A stretch of DNA of 58,323 nt from Gammaproteobacteria bacterium. Lineage in GTDB: Bacteria; Pseudomonadota; Gammaproteobacteria; Arenicellales; Poriferihabitantaceae. Positions within the stretch are counted from its first letter, which is position 1. Every line of letters starts with the position of its first letter. Position numbers and translations under genes: made by a program. Shown here in pieces: positions 30,465-39,381 of this stretch. The stretch spans positions 1 to 58,323 of the forward strand of contig JAPPPS010000070.1 of assembly GCA_028817405.1 (NCBI GenBank). Reading direction: 5' to 3'. Below the pieces are notes generated by a model, which worked only from the letters and a program-made list of their open reading frames with translations, ran no database searches and was not told where the DNA came from.

Positions 30465-31577
30465 ATGAAAAAGTTCGCGCAAAATGCCGCCCACGCCGCC
30501 CACGCCGTTCCTGCGGCCACTCACCAACCGGCCAAGGGCCGCGCCGCGTTGTCGAATCGCGAGGGGCGTTTTGAGTCGCTGTCGCGCGAGGCCGAGGATG
30601 ACGGCTGGGGCGATTTTGATTTGCCGGTGGCGGCGCGGCGGACGACCGTGCATGTCGACGCGTCGCGCACCGTGATTAGCCGCAACGAGTCGCCGGATAT
30701 TCCGTTCAACCAGTCGATTAATCCGTACCGCGGTTGCGAGCACGGCTGCATTTATTGTTATGCGCGGCCGACGCATGCGTATCTCGGTTTGTCGCCGGGT
30801 TTGGATTTTGAAACCAAGTTGTTCGCCAAGCCGGATGCGGCGCAGTTGTTAAGCGATGAAATTAATCATGCCGACTACCGTTGCGAAACCATTGCGATGG
30901 GCACCAACACCGACCCGTACCAACCGGTCGAGCGCCAAATGAAAGTCACGCGCGGCATCATCGAAGTGCTGGCGCGCCACCGTCATCCGCTGACCATCAC
31001 CACCAAGTCAGGCATCATCGAGCGCGACATTGATTTGCTCGCCGACATGGCCGCGGACAACTTGGTCAGCGTTTATATTTCCATCACCACCTTGAACAAC
31101 GAACTGGCGCGTTGCATGGAACCGCGCGCCGCGGCGCCGCAGCGGCGTTTGAAAACCGTCGAGCGCCTGCGCGCGGCCGGCATCCCCACCGGCGTGTTGG
31201 TCGCGCCGGTGATTCCGGCTTTGAACGACAGTGAGTTGGAAACGATTCTGCAACGCGCCGCCGCGGCCGGCGCGCAGAGCGCCGGTTACATTCTGCTGCG
31301 CCTGCCCGGCGAAGTGAGCGCGTTGTTTCAGGAATGGCTGGGTGAACAGTATCCACTGAAGGCCGCGCATGTGATGTCGATGGTGCGCGCCACGCGCGGC
31401 GGCCGCGACAACGACCCGAACTTCGGCGCGCGCATGCGCGGGCAAGGCGAAGTCGCGCATCTGATTCGCCAGCGCTTCAACATCGCGGTCAAGCGGCTCG
31501 GCCTCAACCGCGGCCTGCCGAAAGTGGATGCGACGCGGTTTCGCCCGGCCCGCGGCGCGCAAACTTCGTTGTTATAA
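30465..31577 (+). CDS. PA0069-type radical SAM protein
   Basis: The 370-residue protein has the radical SAM cluster motif CEHGCIYC (Cys91, Cys95, Cys98), preceded by SPDIPFNQSINPYRG, and belongs to the SplB-related PA0069 family. ETIAMGTNTDPYQPVE and TTKSGIIERDIDLLADMA fit the family's barrel. The reaction is unknown; the relation to spore photoproduct lyase has led to proposals of nucleic acid repair. The start at 30465 follows a TATACT by only 7 nt and lacks a clear ribosome-binding site, consistent with a leaderless mRNA. The first 30 residues are Ala/His-rich and poorly conserved. Confidence 0.88.
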   Translation: MKKFAQNAAHAAHAVPAATHQPAKGRAALSNREGRFESLSREAEDDGWGDFDLPVAARRTTVHVDASRTVISRNESPDIPFNQSINPYRGCEHGCIYCYARPTHAYLGLSPGLDFETKLFAKPDAAQLLSDEINHADYRCETIAMGTNTDPYQPVERQMKVTRGIIEVLARHRHPLTITTKSGIIERDIDLLADMAADNLVSVYISITTLNNELARCMEPRAAAPQRRLKTVERLRAAGIPTGVLVAPVIPALNDSELETILQRAAAAGAQSAGYILLRLPGEVSALFQEWLGEQYPLKAAHVMSMVRATRGGRDNDPNFGARMRGQGEVAHLIRQRFNIAVKRLGLNRGLPKVDATRFRPARGAQTSLL

Positions 31578-31641
31578 TCGCGCGCCGCCGTTACAGTACA
31601 CAGTGTACAGTGACGCAAACGCTTTCCCGCCGGAGAAACCC

Positions 31642-32376
31642 ATGACCGCACAATCCGAGACCATTGACTATCGCTGCGGCGACGCCGTATTGCGCGGCTG
31701 CTTGAGCGCCGACCCGAACGCTTCGGCGCCGCGGCCCGGCGTGTTGGTGGTGCACGAGTGGTGGGGTTGCAACGACTACATTCGCGGGCGCGCCGAGCAA
31801 CTCGCAAACTGCGGCTACACCGCGCTGGCGGTGGATATGTACGGCGACGGCCAGACCGCGCAGACGCCGGAGGCCGCGGGCAAGTTGATGAACGCGGTGC
31901 TCGGCGACATGGAAACCGGGCAAGCGCGGTTGCGCGCCGCGTTTGATGTTCTCGCCGCGCGCGACGACACCGACGCCGCGCGCATCGCCGCCATCGGTTA
32001 CTGCTTCGGCGGCGCGGTGGCGTTGCATGCCGCGCGCGTGGGTTTGGAGTTGGCGGCGGCGGTGAGTTTCCACGGCGCGCTGGCAAGTTTCCACACGCCG
32101 GCGCCGGGCGGCGTCAAGGCGCGGGTTTTGGTCTGCCACGGGGGCGCGGATTCGTTGGTGCCGGGCGCGGATGTGGACGCATTCAAAGCCGAGATGGACG
32201 CGGCCGGCGCCGACTACCGCTTCGTTGATTATGCCGGCGCGCAGCACGGTTTCACCAACCCCGCGGCCACCGAAAACGGCCGCAAGTTCAACCTGCCGCT
32301 TGCCTACGATGCCGACGCCGACCGTCAATCGTGGCGCGACATGGCGGCGTTGTTGGAGGAGGTGTTCGACAAATGA
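31642..32376 (+). CDS. dienelactone hydrolase family protein
   Basis: The 244-residue alpha/beta hydrolase has the family triad Cys121 (IGYCFGG), Asp170 (GGADSLVP) and His202 (AQHGFT), with the oxyanion region VVHEWWGCNDYIRGRA near the N terminus. The Cys nucleophile marks dienelactone hydrolases rather than Ser esterases. The start at 31642 follows GGAGAAA. It is probably cytosolic; the natural substrate is unknown. The stop overlaps the DM13 gene by 4 nt (ATGA), so the two are co-translated. Confidence 0.9.
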   Translation: MTAQSETIDYRCGDAVLRGCLSADPNASAPRPGVLVVHEWWGCNDYIRGRAEQLANCGYTALAVDMYGDGQTAQTPEAAGKLMNAVLGDMETGQARLRAAFDVLAARDDTDAARIAAIGYCFGGAVALHAARVGLELAAAVSFHGALASFHTPAPGGVKARVLVCHGGADSLVPGADVDAFKAEMDAAGADYRFVDYAGAQHGFTNPAATENGRKFNLPLAYDADADRQSWRDMAALLEEVFDK

Positions 32377-32939
32377 ATCAGCGAAAACACCGGCGCATGA
32401 ACGGGCGACAACAACCGCGCGGTTTTTTTATGCGCGCAATCCACGCTGCATTGTTTGGCGGCATGTTGTTTGCCGGCATGTGCGGCGCGTTGTTAAATGC
32501 ATCGCCGGCACACGCGCAAACTTCGACGGTCGAGCCGGCGGTCGAGACCATTACGCCGGCGCTCACGCGCAGCGTCGCGCAGACCACGGCCGATGCGGTG
32601 CAGCGCATCGCCGACGGTGTGTGGGTCAAGACAAGTTACCCCATCGCCGGGCGGTGGGCGATTGTCATGCGCGGCGGCACACGTTATATCGAGTTCGATG
32701 ACGACTTTAAGACGCGACGCGGGCCGGACTTGAAAGTGTATTTGTCGACGCGCGCGGTCGAGCAGTTGAGCGACCGCACGGTGGCCGCCAACGCGGTGGA
32801 AATCGCCGCATTAAAACGCCCGCGCGGCGCGCAACAGTACGAAATCCCGGCGCGCCTCGACTTGAACGACTACCGTTCAGTTTTGATTCACTGCAAACGG
32901 TTTTCCCATCTGTGGGGCGGCGGAAACTTCGCGCCCTGA
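32373..32939 (+). CDS. DM13 domain protein with signal peptide
   Basis: A protein of up to 188 residues with an N-terminal hydrophobic signal (MRAIHAALFGGMLFAGM, start possibly 32430) cleaved near PAHAQ. The C-terminal half is a DM13 domain: ADGVWVKTSYPIAGRWAIV, RRGPDLKVYLSTRAV, YEIPARLDLNDYRSVLIHCK, ending in the hallmark FSHLWGGG. DM13 domains are extracytoplasmic and have been proposed to bind redox cofactors, with a conserved Cys (here IHCK) near the C terminus. The start at 32373 overlaps the hydrolase stop. Confidence 0.8.
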   Translation: MNQRKHRRMNGRQQPRGFFMRAIHAALFGGMLFAGMCGALLNASPAHAQTSTVEPAVETITPALTRSVAQTTADAVQRIADGVWVKTSYPIAGRWAIVMRGGTRYIEFDDDFKTRRGPDLKVYLSTRAVEQLSDRTVAANAVEIAALKRPRGAQQYEIPARLDLNDYRSVLIHCKRFSHLWGGGNFAP

Positions 32940-32955
32940 TTCCCCGGTTTCCCGC

Positions 32956-35664
32956 ATGACTCAGCCCAACAACCACGGCGCGGGCCGCGACAACGCCGGC
33001 AACGACACCGTCGACCACACCGACACCGTCGACACCGTCGACCACGCCGCGCTCGATGAGATGGTTGCCGCGACCGACTCCGGGCCGCGGCATCCGGGCG
33101 GAGCGGTCGGCGCATTGTTGGCGTGGACCGCGCTGGCATGGTCGGCGTTTCAGTTGTGGATAGCGTCGCCGCTGCCGTATATGTTCAGCGACTTCGTGCC
33201 GGTGTTGAACAACACCGACACGCGCTCGATTCACTTGGCGTTCGGTTTGGCGCTGGCGTATCTCGCGTATCCGTCGTTCAAGTCGTCGCCGCGCGCGCGC
33301 ATTCCGGCGCAGGATTGGGCGCTTGCCGCGCTTGGCGTGTGCGCCACCATGTACTTGTCGGTGTTCGCCGCGCAGTTGAGCGAGCGGCCGGGCCTGCCGA
33401 CCACCGTGGATTTAATCATCGCGCCCATCGGCTTGGCGCTGGCGCTGGAAGGCGCGCGCCGCTCGTTAGGCGCGCCGCTGATGGTCATCGCCGGCATCTT
33501 CCTGTTGTATGTTTTCTTCGGCCACTTGGCGCCGGAAGTCATCGCCTGGAAAGGCGCGAGTTACGGCAAAGCGATGTCGCACATGTGGCTCACCCAAGAG
33601 GGCGTGTTCGGCGTGGCCTTGGGCGTGTCGACATCGATGGTGTTTTTGTTCGTGCTGTTCGGCTCGCTGCTGGAGCGCGCCGGCGCCGGCAACTATTTCA
33701 TCTGGGTGGCGTTCTCGTTGCTCGGTCACATGCGCGGCGGGCCGGCCAAGGCCGCGGTGGTGTCGTCCGGCCTCACCGGCTTGGTGTCCGGCTCGTCCAT
33801 CGCCAATGTGGTCACCACCGGCACCTTCACTATTCCGCTGATGAAACGCGTCGGCTTCCCCGCGGAGAAGGCCGGCGCGGTTGAAGTCGCATCATCGACC
33901 AACGGTCAGTTGACGCCGCCGGTGATGGGCGCGGCCGCGTTCTTGATGATTGAGTTCGTCGGCATCTCATACATCGAAGTCATCAAGCACGCGTTTCTGC
34001 CGGCGATTATCGCCTACATCGCGCTGGTTTACATCGTCCACTTGGAAGCATGCAAGGCCGGCTTGCGCGGCCTGCCGCGGCCGCATGCGCGCGCTTGGCA
34101 TCAGTCGCTGTTGGTGTTGGCGGTGAATGTATGCGGCATCGTGATTTTATCCGGGGTTTGTTATTACTTGTTCAGCGGCTTGAAAGGCTTCGCCGGCGCA
34201 TACACTTTTTGGATTTCCGCCGCGATTATTTTAGGCGTGTATGTCGGCTTGGTCGCGTATTCCACACGGTTCCCGGCGCTCGGCCACAGCGGGCGCATCG
34301 ACCAGTTGCCGCTGCCGGGCCCGGTGATTAAATCCGGTTTGTATTTTCTGCTGCCGGTGGTGGTTTTGATTTGGTGTTTGACCGTGGAGCGGTTGTCGCC
34401 GGGCTTGTCGGCGTTTTACGCGTCGATTCTGATGATTGTGATTTTGGTGACGCATAAACCGCTCAAGGCGTGGGTGCATCAACGCGCAACTGCATCGCCG
34501 GCCGCGCATAACACTGTCGCATCGCCGGCGCAACACAACAACGACGACTCCACCGACATCGGCGCGCAAACTGTCGCCGGCATCGTCGACTTGAAGGAAG
34601 GCATGATTGCCGGCGCGCGCAACATGATTGGCATCAGCGTCGCCACCGCCTGCGCCGGCATTATCCTCGGCACCGTCACCCTGACCGGCATCGGTTTGGT
34701 GATGGCCGAGTTCGTGGAGTTCATCTCGGCCGGCAACTTGATGCTGATGCTCATCTTCACCGCCGTCATCAGTTTGATTCTCGGCATGGGCTTGCCGACC
34801 ACCGCCAACTACATCGTGGTGTCGTCGCTGATGGCGCCGGTCATCGTCTCGGTCGGCGCCGCCAACGGTCTCATCGTGCCGCTGATTGCGGTGCATCTGT
34901 TCGTGTTTTATTTCGGCATCTTGGCCGACGACACGCCGCCGGTGGGGCTGGCGGCGTACGCGGCCGCGGCGATTTCCGGCGGCGACCCGATTCGTACCGG
35001 CATCCAAGGCTTCACCTACGACATCCGCACCGCGATTCTGCCGTTCCTGTTTATATTCAACACCGAACTGCTGCTGGTCGGCATCGAGAGTTGGTTGCAT
35101 TTGTTGTTGGTGGTGGTCTCGGCGCTGGCCGCGATGCTGTTGTTCGCCGCGGCCACGCAACAGTTTTTTATCACCCGCAACCGCGCGTGGGAAACCGTGG
35201 CGTTGCTTCTGATTTCTTTTACGCTGTTCCGGCCCGGGTTTTGGATGGACCAAATTCATCCGCCGCTGGAAACCGTCGACGCCGGGCAAATCTACGAAGT
35301 GGTCGAAGCCATGCCGGTCAACGCGCAGGTGCGGGTGCAAGTCATCGGCGAAACATTGGAAGGCGATGCGGTCGACAAAGTGGTGATGCTGCCGCTCGGC
35401 GCGGCCGCCCCCGGCGCGCAGCGTTTGGCTGATGCCGCGGGCTTGGAACTGCGCGAGGAAGACGGCAAATGGTTGGTCGACAGTTTGACTTTCGGCGGAG
35501 CGGCCGAACGCCAGCACATCGACTTTGACTGGGAAGTCGCCGGCATCCAGCGCAAGGCTGAACGCCCAGCCAAGCAGTGGTTCTTCCTGCCGGCCGTCGC
35601 CTTGTTGGCGTTGGTGGTGTATCTGCAGCGGCGGCGACGCAACGCGTTGCCGGCGACCGCGTGA
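32956..35664 (+). CDS. TRAP transporter fused permease (DctQ-DctM type, TAXI family)
   Basis: The 902-residue polytopic protein fuses the small and large TRAP permease parts. Family features include LFGSLLERAGAGNYFIWVAF, KAAVVSSGLTGLVSGSS, TTGTFTIPLMKRVGF and LGMGLPTTANYIVV. Two charged loops (about residues 505-540 and the C-terminal domain after about 770) are hydrophilic. Fused permeases work with TAXI binding proteins; one is encoded at 37771-38763 on the other strand. The N terminus carries repeated Thr-Val-Asp units coded by a CACCGTCGAC-type simple tract. Import would be Na+ driven. The substrate is unknown. Confidence 0.92.
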   Translation: MTQPNNHGAGRDNAGNDTVDHTDTVDTVDHAALDEMVAATDSGPRHPGGAVGALLAWTALAWSAFQLWIASPLPYMFSDFVPVLNNTDTRSIHLAFGLALAYLAYPSFKSSPRARIPAQDWALAALGVCATMYLSVFAAQLSERPGLPTTVDLIIAPIGLALALEGARRSLGAPLMVIAGIFLLYVFFGHLAPEVIAWKGASYGKAMSHMWLTQEGVFGVALGVSTSMVFLFVLFGSLLERAGAGNYFIWVAFSLLGHMRGGPAKAAVVSSGLTGLVSGSSIANVVTTGTFTIPLMKRVGFPAEKAGAVEVASSTNGQLTPPVMGAAAFLMIEFVGISYIEVIKHAFLPAIIAYIALVYIVHLEACKAGLRGLPRPHARAWHQSLLVLAVNVCGIVILSGVCYYLFSGLKGFAGAYTFWISAAIILGVYVGLVAYSTRFPALGHSGRIDQLPLPGPVIKSGLYFLLPVVVLIWCLTVERLSPGLSAFYASILMIVILVTHKPLKAWVHQRATASPAAHNTVASPAQHNNDDSTDIGAQTVAGIVDLKEGMIAGARNMIGISVATACAGIILGTVTLTGIGLVMAEFVEFISAGNLMLMLIFTAVISLILGMGLPTTANYIVVSSLMAPVIVSVGAANGLIVPLIAVHLFVFYFGILADDTPPVGLAAYAAAAISGGDPIRTGIQGFTYDIRTAILPFLFIFNTELLLVGIESWLHLLLVVVSALAAMLLFAAATQQFFITRNRAWETVALLLISFTLFRPGFWMDQIHPPLETVDAGQIYEVVEAMPVNAQVRVQVIGETLEGDAVDKVVMLPLGAAAPGAQRLADAAGLELREEDGKWLVDSLTFGGAAERQHIDFDWEVAGIQRKAERPAKQWFFLPAVALLALVVYLQRRRRNALPATA

Positions 35665-35767
35665 GCGACGGTGACGGTTGCGGTATGATTCGGCGGTTGT
35701 TTTGACCGTCACTTCGAGCGTTGTTTAAAATTCTATTTTATTTTCCATCGACACCGAGGAGGAAACC

Positions 35768-37114
35768 ATGAAACGAGTTGCGATTATCGGCGCGGGGCCA
35801 TGCGGCTTGTCGCAGTTGTGCGCGTTCGCCGCGGCCGCCGAGGCCGGCGGCAAAGAGGCGGACCTCCCGGAAGTCGTCTGCTATGAGAAACAATCCGACT
35901 TGGGCGGGCTGTGGAACTACACCTGGCGGACCGGGCTGGACGAATACGGCGAACCGGTGCATTGCAGTATGTACCGTTACTTGTGGTCGAACGGCCCCAA
36001 GGAATGTTTGGAGTTCGCCGACTACACCTTCGAGGAACACTTCGGCCGGCCGATTGCATCCTATCCGCCGCGCGCGGTGCTGGCGGATTACATTCGCGGA
36101 CGCGCCGACAAGGCCGGCGTACGCCAACACATCCGATTCAACACCGCGGTGCGTCGGGTGGTTTATTTTGACAAGGAACAACAGTTCAGCGTCATCGCGC
36201 ATGACTTAACAACCGACACGGCGTCCATTGAAAAGTATGACTATGTCGTGGTCGCGAACGGTCACTTCTCCACGCCGAATGTGCCGCACTTCGACGGCTT
36301 CGACACTTTCAACGGCCGCGTTCTGCACGCGCATGACTTCCGCGACGCGCTGGAGTTCAAGGGCAAGACGGTGCTCGTCATCGGCACCAGTTACTCGGCC
36401 GAGGACATCGCCTCGCAGTGCCACAAATACGGCGCGAAGCGCATTATCTGCAGTTACCGCACCGCGCCGATGGGCTTTCATTGGCCGGACAACTGGCGCA
36501 CGGTACCGCTGCTGACCAAAGTGGAAGGCAACACCGCGACATTTAAGGACGGCGCGACCGAAGAAGTGGATGCGATTATCCTGTGCACCGGCTACCTGCA
36601 TCACTTCCCGTTCCTCCCCAATGAGTTGCGCCTGCAGACCGCCAACCGGTTGTGGCCGTTGAACTTATACCAAGGAATTTTTTGGGAGGACAATCCGCGC
36701 CTGATGTATCTCGGCATGCAGGACCAATTTTACACCTTCAACATGTTCGACGCGCAAGCGTGGCTGGCGCGCGATGTCATGTTGGGGCGGATTCAACTGC
36801 CGGCGTTGGACGCGATGCGCAAACACAGCCAAGCGTGGCGCGCGCGCGAAGAGAAGTTGGAAACCGACGAAGACATGATTGTGTTTCAGGGCGATTATGT
36901 GAAGGAGTTGCTGGCGCAGAGCGACTATCCCCGCTTCGATGTCGACGGCGTGAACAAAACTTTCATGGAATGGGAGCATCACAAGCACGACGACATCATG
37001 GGATTCCGCAACAACGCCTACCGCTCGCTGATGACCGGCAACATGCAGCCGGTACACCACACGCCGTGGCTGCAGGCGATGGACGATTCCATGGAGAGTT
37101 ATTTGGGCGGTTGA
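35768..37114 (+). CDS. tmm: trimethylamine monooxygenase (flavin-containing monooxygenase)
   Basis: The 448-residue enzyme oxidises trimethylamine to its N-oxide using FAD, NADPH and oxygen. It has the FAD motif GAGPCG (8-13), long stretches that match known bacterial Tmm ([52 protein letters not shown]), the NADPH motif [12 protein letters not shown] (206-217), and [18 protein letters not shown]. The C terminus ([13 protein letters not shown]) also fits. Bacterial Tmm is common in marine heterotrophs and methylotrophs. A strong GAGGAGG ribosome-binding site precedes the ATG, after an AT-rich promoter-like stretch (35720-35745). Other FMO substrates cannot be excluded, but the similarity is high along the whole length. 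Confidence 0.93.
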   Translation: MKRVAIIGAGPCGLSQLCAFAAAAEAGGKEADLPEVVCYEKQSDLGGLWNYTWRTGLDEYGEPVHCSMYRYLWSNGPKECLEFADYTFEEHFGRPIASYPPRAVLADYIRGRADKAGVRQHIRFNTAVRRVVYFDKEQQFSVIAHDLTTDTASIEKYDYVVVANGHFSTPNVPHFDGFDTFNGRVLHAHDFRDALEFKGKTVLVIGTSYSAEDIASQCHKYGAKRIICSYRTAPMGFHWPDNWRTVPLLTKVEGNTATFKDGATEEVDAIILCTGYLHHFPFLPNELRLQTANRLWPLNLYQGIFWEDNPRLMYLGMQDQFYTFNMFDAQAWLARDVMLGRIQLPALDAMRKHSQAWRAREEKLETDEDMIVFQGDYVKELLAQSDYPRFDVDGVNKTFMEWEHHKHDDIMGFRNNAYRSLMTGNMQPVHHTPWLQAMDDSMESYLGG

Positions 37115-37159
37115 TGCCGCGCGGCAAAAAACCCGGGCCACAAAACCCGGACCACAAAA

Positions 37160-37179
37160 AACCCCGCCGAAGCGGGGTT
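37160..37179 (-). terminator. rho-independent terminator of the cold-shock gene
   Basis: AACCCCGC (37160-37167), loop CGAA, GCGGGGTT (37172-37179), followed on the minus strand by a run of T (A at 37156-37161). It also closes the gap after tmm, whose own strand lacks a T-run here. A second GC stem with a T-rich tail lies just beyond (37127-37150). Confidence 0.85.
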
Positions 37180-37208
37180 CCGGTGTCGGCGATGCCGAAC
37201 CTGTTTTG

Positions 37209-37415
37209 TCACGGCGCGGTGGTCACGCGGGTCGCTTGGAGGCCTTTCGGTCCTTCCTCCATCTCGAAGTTGACCGGCTGGCCTTCGCGCAGGGTTTTGA
37301 AGCCTGAGCCTTCGATGGAGCGGTAATGGACGAATACATCCGGACCGCCGTCGGCTTGGGCGATGAACCCGTAGCCTTTGGCTTCGTTGAACCACTTCAC
37401 AGTACCTGTAGGCAT
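37209..37415 (-). CDS. cold-shock domain protein
   Basis: A 68-residue single cold-shock domain with both RNA-binding motifs, KGYGFI (RNP1) and VFVHY (RNP2), after [10 protein letters not shown]. It binds single-stranded RNA or DNA in the cytosol. The ribosome-binding site AGGAACA lies 7 nt before the ATG. A long gene-free stretch upstream (37416-37700) could hold a structured leader, as in known csp genes. A good terminator follows at 37160-37179. Confidence 0.95.
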   Translation of the reverse strand: MPTGTVKWFNEAKGYGFIAQADGGPDVFVHYRSIEGSGFKTLREGQPVNFEMEEGPKGLQATRVTTAP

Positions 37416-37715
37416 AACTTGTTCCTAAAAGGCGGTTAAAACGATGAGCCGCGGAGCGATCCACGGCCGGTGATGCATACAGTTAATGAAACGGAATTCA
37501 GCGGTAACCGAAAAGCGACCAAAAGGAAATCGTGGGATAACCGAGGGACAGCCGGGGAACAACCGAAAGAGCCAAAAACAAAAATCTGCAGCGCGGGTGA
37601 ATTTAAGGGTTTTTTTGCGCGTTGGCAAGTCGATTTTCGATTTTATTTTTCACCGAGAAACCGCCCCCGCCGCCGCCGATTCCGCCGGCCCAAGCCCGCA
37701 TCCAAGCAAAAAACA
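37416..37715. other. upstream region of the cold-shock gene, no gene supported
   Basis: This 300-bp gap between the cold-shock gene and the terminator of the TAXI gene is rich in short purine runs and has open frames (37425-37628 minus, 37470-37889 plus) that match nothing. It may carry the cold-shock 5' leader. No clear promoter pair was found. Confidence 0.4.
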
Positions 37716-37741
37716 GCCCCGCCCGTGCGCGCGGGCGGGGC
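37716..37741 (-). terminator. rho-independent terminator of the TAXI binding protein gene
   Basis: A perfect 10-bp GC stem (37716-37725 with 37732-37741), followed on the minus strand by a T-run (A at 37707-37713). It lies 29 nt past the stop at 37771. Confidence 0.85.
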
Positions 37742-37770
37742 CGTCGGTCGGCTCCGAAGCGGCGCCGCCG

Positions 37771-38763
37771 TTACATCCAGCCGCGCTCCTTGTAATAGCG
37801 CACCGCACCGGCGTGCAGCGGCGCCGACAGCGCGTCGCGAATCATCTCGCTTTCCTTCAGGTTGGCGAACGCCGGGTGGAGTTTTTTGAAGTCGCCGAAG
37901 TTGTCGAAAACCGCCTTGACCACTTCGTAGATGACGCTCGAAGGCACCGCGGTGGAGGAGACGAAAGTCGCGCCCACGCCGAAGGTGGCGATGTCGTTCG
38001 GGTTGCCGCGGTACATGCCGCCGGGGATGGTGGCGTGGCGGTAGAACGGGTTGTCGCCGATGAGTTTGTCAATCGCCGGCCCGCTGACTTCGATGAACCG
38101 CACATCGCAGGTGGTCGCGCTCTCTTTGGCCAGCGCGTTGGGGTGGCCGACCAGCCAGGTGTAGGCGTCGATTTTGTTGTCGCACAGCGCCGCGCCGGTC
38201 TCGGCCGACTTCAAAGTCGCGGCGAGTTTGAGGTCGGATTTGTCGTAGCCGAGCGCGTTCCACACCACATTCCAGGTCGCCTCCGAGCCGGAGCCGGGGT
38301 TGCCGATGTTGACCCGCTTGCCGACCAAGTCGCTGATGTGCGAGGCGCCGGAATCGGCGCGCGCGACCACCGTCATCGGCTCCGGATGCACCGAGAAAAT
38401 CGCGCGCAGTTCCTTGAACGGGCCGGCCGAGATGAACGAGTCCTTGCCGCTGCCGTGGTACGCGTGGTACTGCCAGTCGGACTGCGCCACACCCATGTCC
38501 AACTCGCCACCGCGGATGGTGTTGATGTTGTAGACCGAGCCGCCGGTGGACTCCGCCGAGCAGCGGATGCCGTGTTGCTTGCGGTTTTTGTTCACCAAGC
38601 GGCAAATCGCGCCGCCGGTCGGATAGTAGACGCCGGTGACGCCGCCGGTGCCGATGGTGACGAATGTTTGCTGGGCCGTGGCCGGCGCGGCGAACAAGCC
38701 GACACCGAGGCCGCCGAGCGCCAGCGCGCCCGCGAGCGTTGCGGTGGTGAGAATTTTCTTCAT
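37771..38763 (-). CDS. TAXI family TRAP transporter solute-binding protein
   Basis: The 330-residue protein starts with a signal peptide (MKKILTTATLAGALALGG, cleavage near TATAQ) and continues with TFVTIGTGGVTGVYYPTGGA, the N-terminal hallmark of TAXI-type TRAP binding proteins. ELDMGVAQSDWQYHAY and VNIGNPGSGSEATWNVV are further family segments. It should bind its substrate in the periplasm and deliver it to the fused permease encoded at 32956-35664. The start at 38763 sits behind a GGAGG site. Substrates of this class include glutamate and other dicarboxylates or organic acids, but none can be read here. Confidence 0.92.
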   Translation of the reverse strand: MKKILTTATLAGALALGGLGVGLFAAPATAQQTFVTIGTGGVTGVYYPTGGAICRLVNKNRKQHGIRCSAESTGGSVYNINTIRGGELDMGVAQSDWQYHAYHGSGKDSFISAGPFKELRAIFSVHPEPMTVVARADSGASHISDLVGKRVNIGNPGSGSEATWNVVWNALGYDKSDLKLAATLKSAETGAALCDNKIDAYTWLVGHPNALAKESATTCDVRFIEVSGPAIDKLIGDNPFYRHATIPGGMYRGNPNDIATFGVGATFVSSTAVPSSVIYEVVKAVFDNFGDFKKLHPAFANLKESEMIRDALSAPLHAGAVRYYKERGWM

Positions 38764-38953
38764 GGGATGCCTCCGGTGGTTTGGGTTAACAGTAGCGGCG
38801 GTTATACCACAAATTCGCGCAGTCAACCTTGGCGCGGGGATTCCGTGCCGGCGCGCGGGGATTCCGCCGCGCAGGCGAATAGTCGCGAACGGTCGCGAAC
38901 GGTTGATGCGGGCGCGCCGGCCGTACGGTCACACGGCGGCATCCCGCCGCGCT

Positions 38954-39079
38954 TCACTTGTCGCGCTCGCGCTTCTGTTTCTCTTCGTCGCGGCCGGCCC
39001 GGTACAGCGTGAATAGCATAATCGCGCCGAAAGTCGCCAGCATGCATAACATGAGAAACTGGCCGAATGTCAGGTCCAT
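38954..39079 (-). CDS. 41-residue single-helix membrane protein
   Basis: A short frame with a clear AGGA ribosome-binding site 7 nt before its ATG. One membrane helix (FLMLCMLATFGAIMLFTLY) is followed by a highly charged tail (RAGRDEEKQKRERDK). It begins 10 nt after the stop of the small two-helix gene at 39090-39320, so the two probably form an operon. The function is unknown; the shape resembles small regulatory subunits of membrane complexes. Confidence 0.6.
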   Translation of the reverse strand: MDLTFGQFLMLCMLATFGAIMLFTLYRAGRDEEKQKRERDK

Positions 39080-39089
39080 GATGATTTCC

Positions 39090-39320
39090 TCAAAGTTGAA
39101 TGGCAACCAACCATATCACGATTCCGATGGCGGCGGCAACTATGGAGTAAGTGGTGGCCGGCTCGATAAAAAAACCGATGGTGCCGGCGGCCGCCAGCAG
39201 CACGCCAAGTTGCCGCGCGTCCGAGCGAGCCATATCCCGTTTGGTTTCGTTTTCTTTGTGCATGTCGGTGTGCCGGTCGTATTGGGTCGCGTTTATTGGG
39301 CCGCGTTGGCGGCGGTTCAT
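39090..39320 (-). CDS. small two-helix membrane protein
   Basis: The 76-residue protein has a charged N-terminal 40 residues (HKENETKRDMARSDARQ) and two closely spaced membrane helices (LGVLLAAAGTIGFFI and YSIVAAAIGIVIWLVAI) joined by a short turn. The start may be the internal Met at about residue 20. No family was recognised. It is followed after 10 nt by another small membrane protein gene. Confidence 0.55.
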   Translation of the reverse strand: MNRRQRGPINATQYDRHTDMHKENETKRDMARSDARQLGVLLAAAGTIGFFIEPATTYSIVAAAIGIVIWLVAIQL

Positions 39321-39381
39321 GTTTCAATCATAGCACGATTTTCAAACTGAGCAACCGTCGTGAAAATCCGGCGCGAATGAC

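Noticed and set aside
34231-35712. 493-codon minus-strand frame opposite the TRAP permease, and similar long antisense frames opposite guaD, the alcohol dehydrogenase, the pseudoprotease and the TPP enzyme
   Set aside because: They are shadows produced by GC-rich codon use; the sequences are His/Arg/Gln-rich with no domain, while the sense frames match known families.
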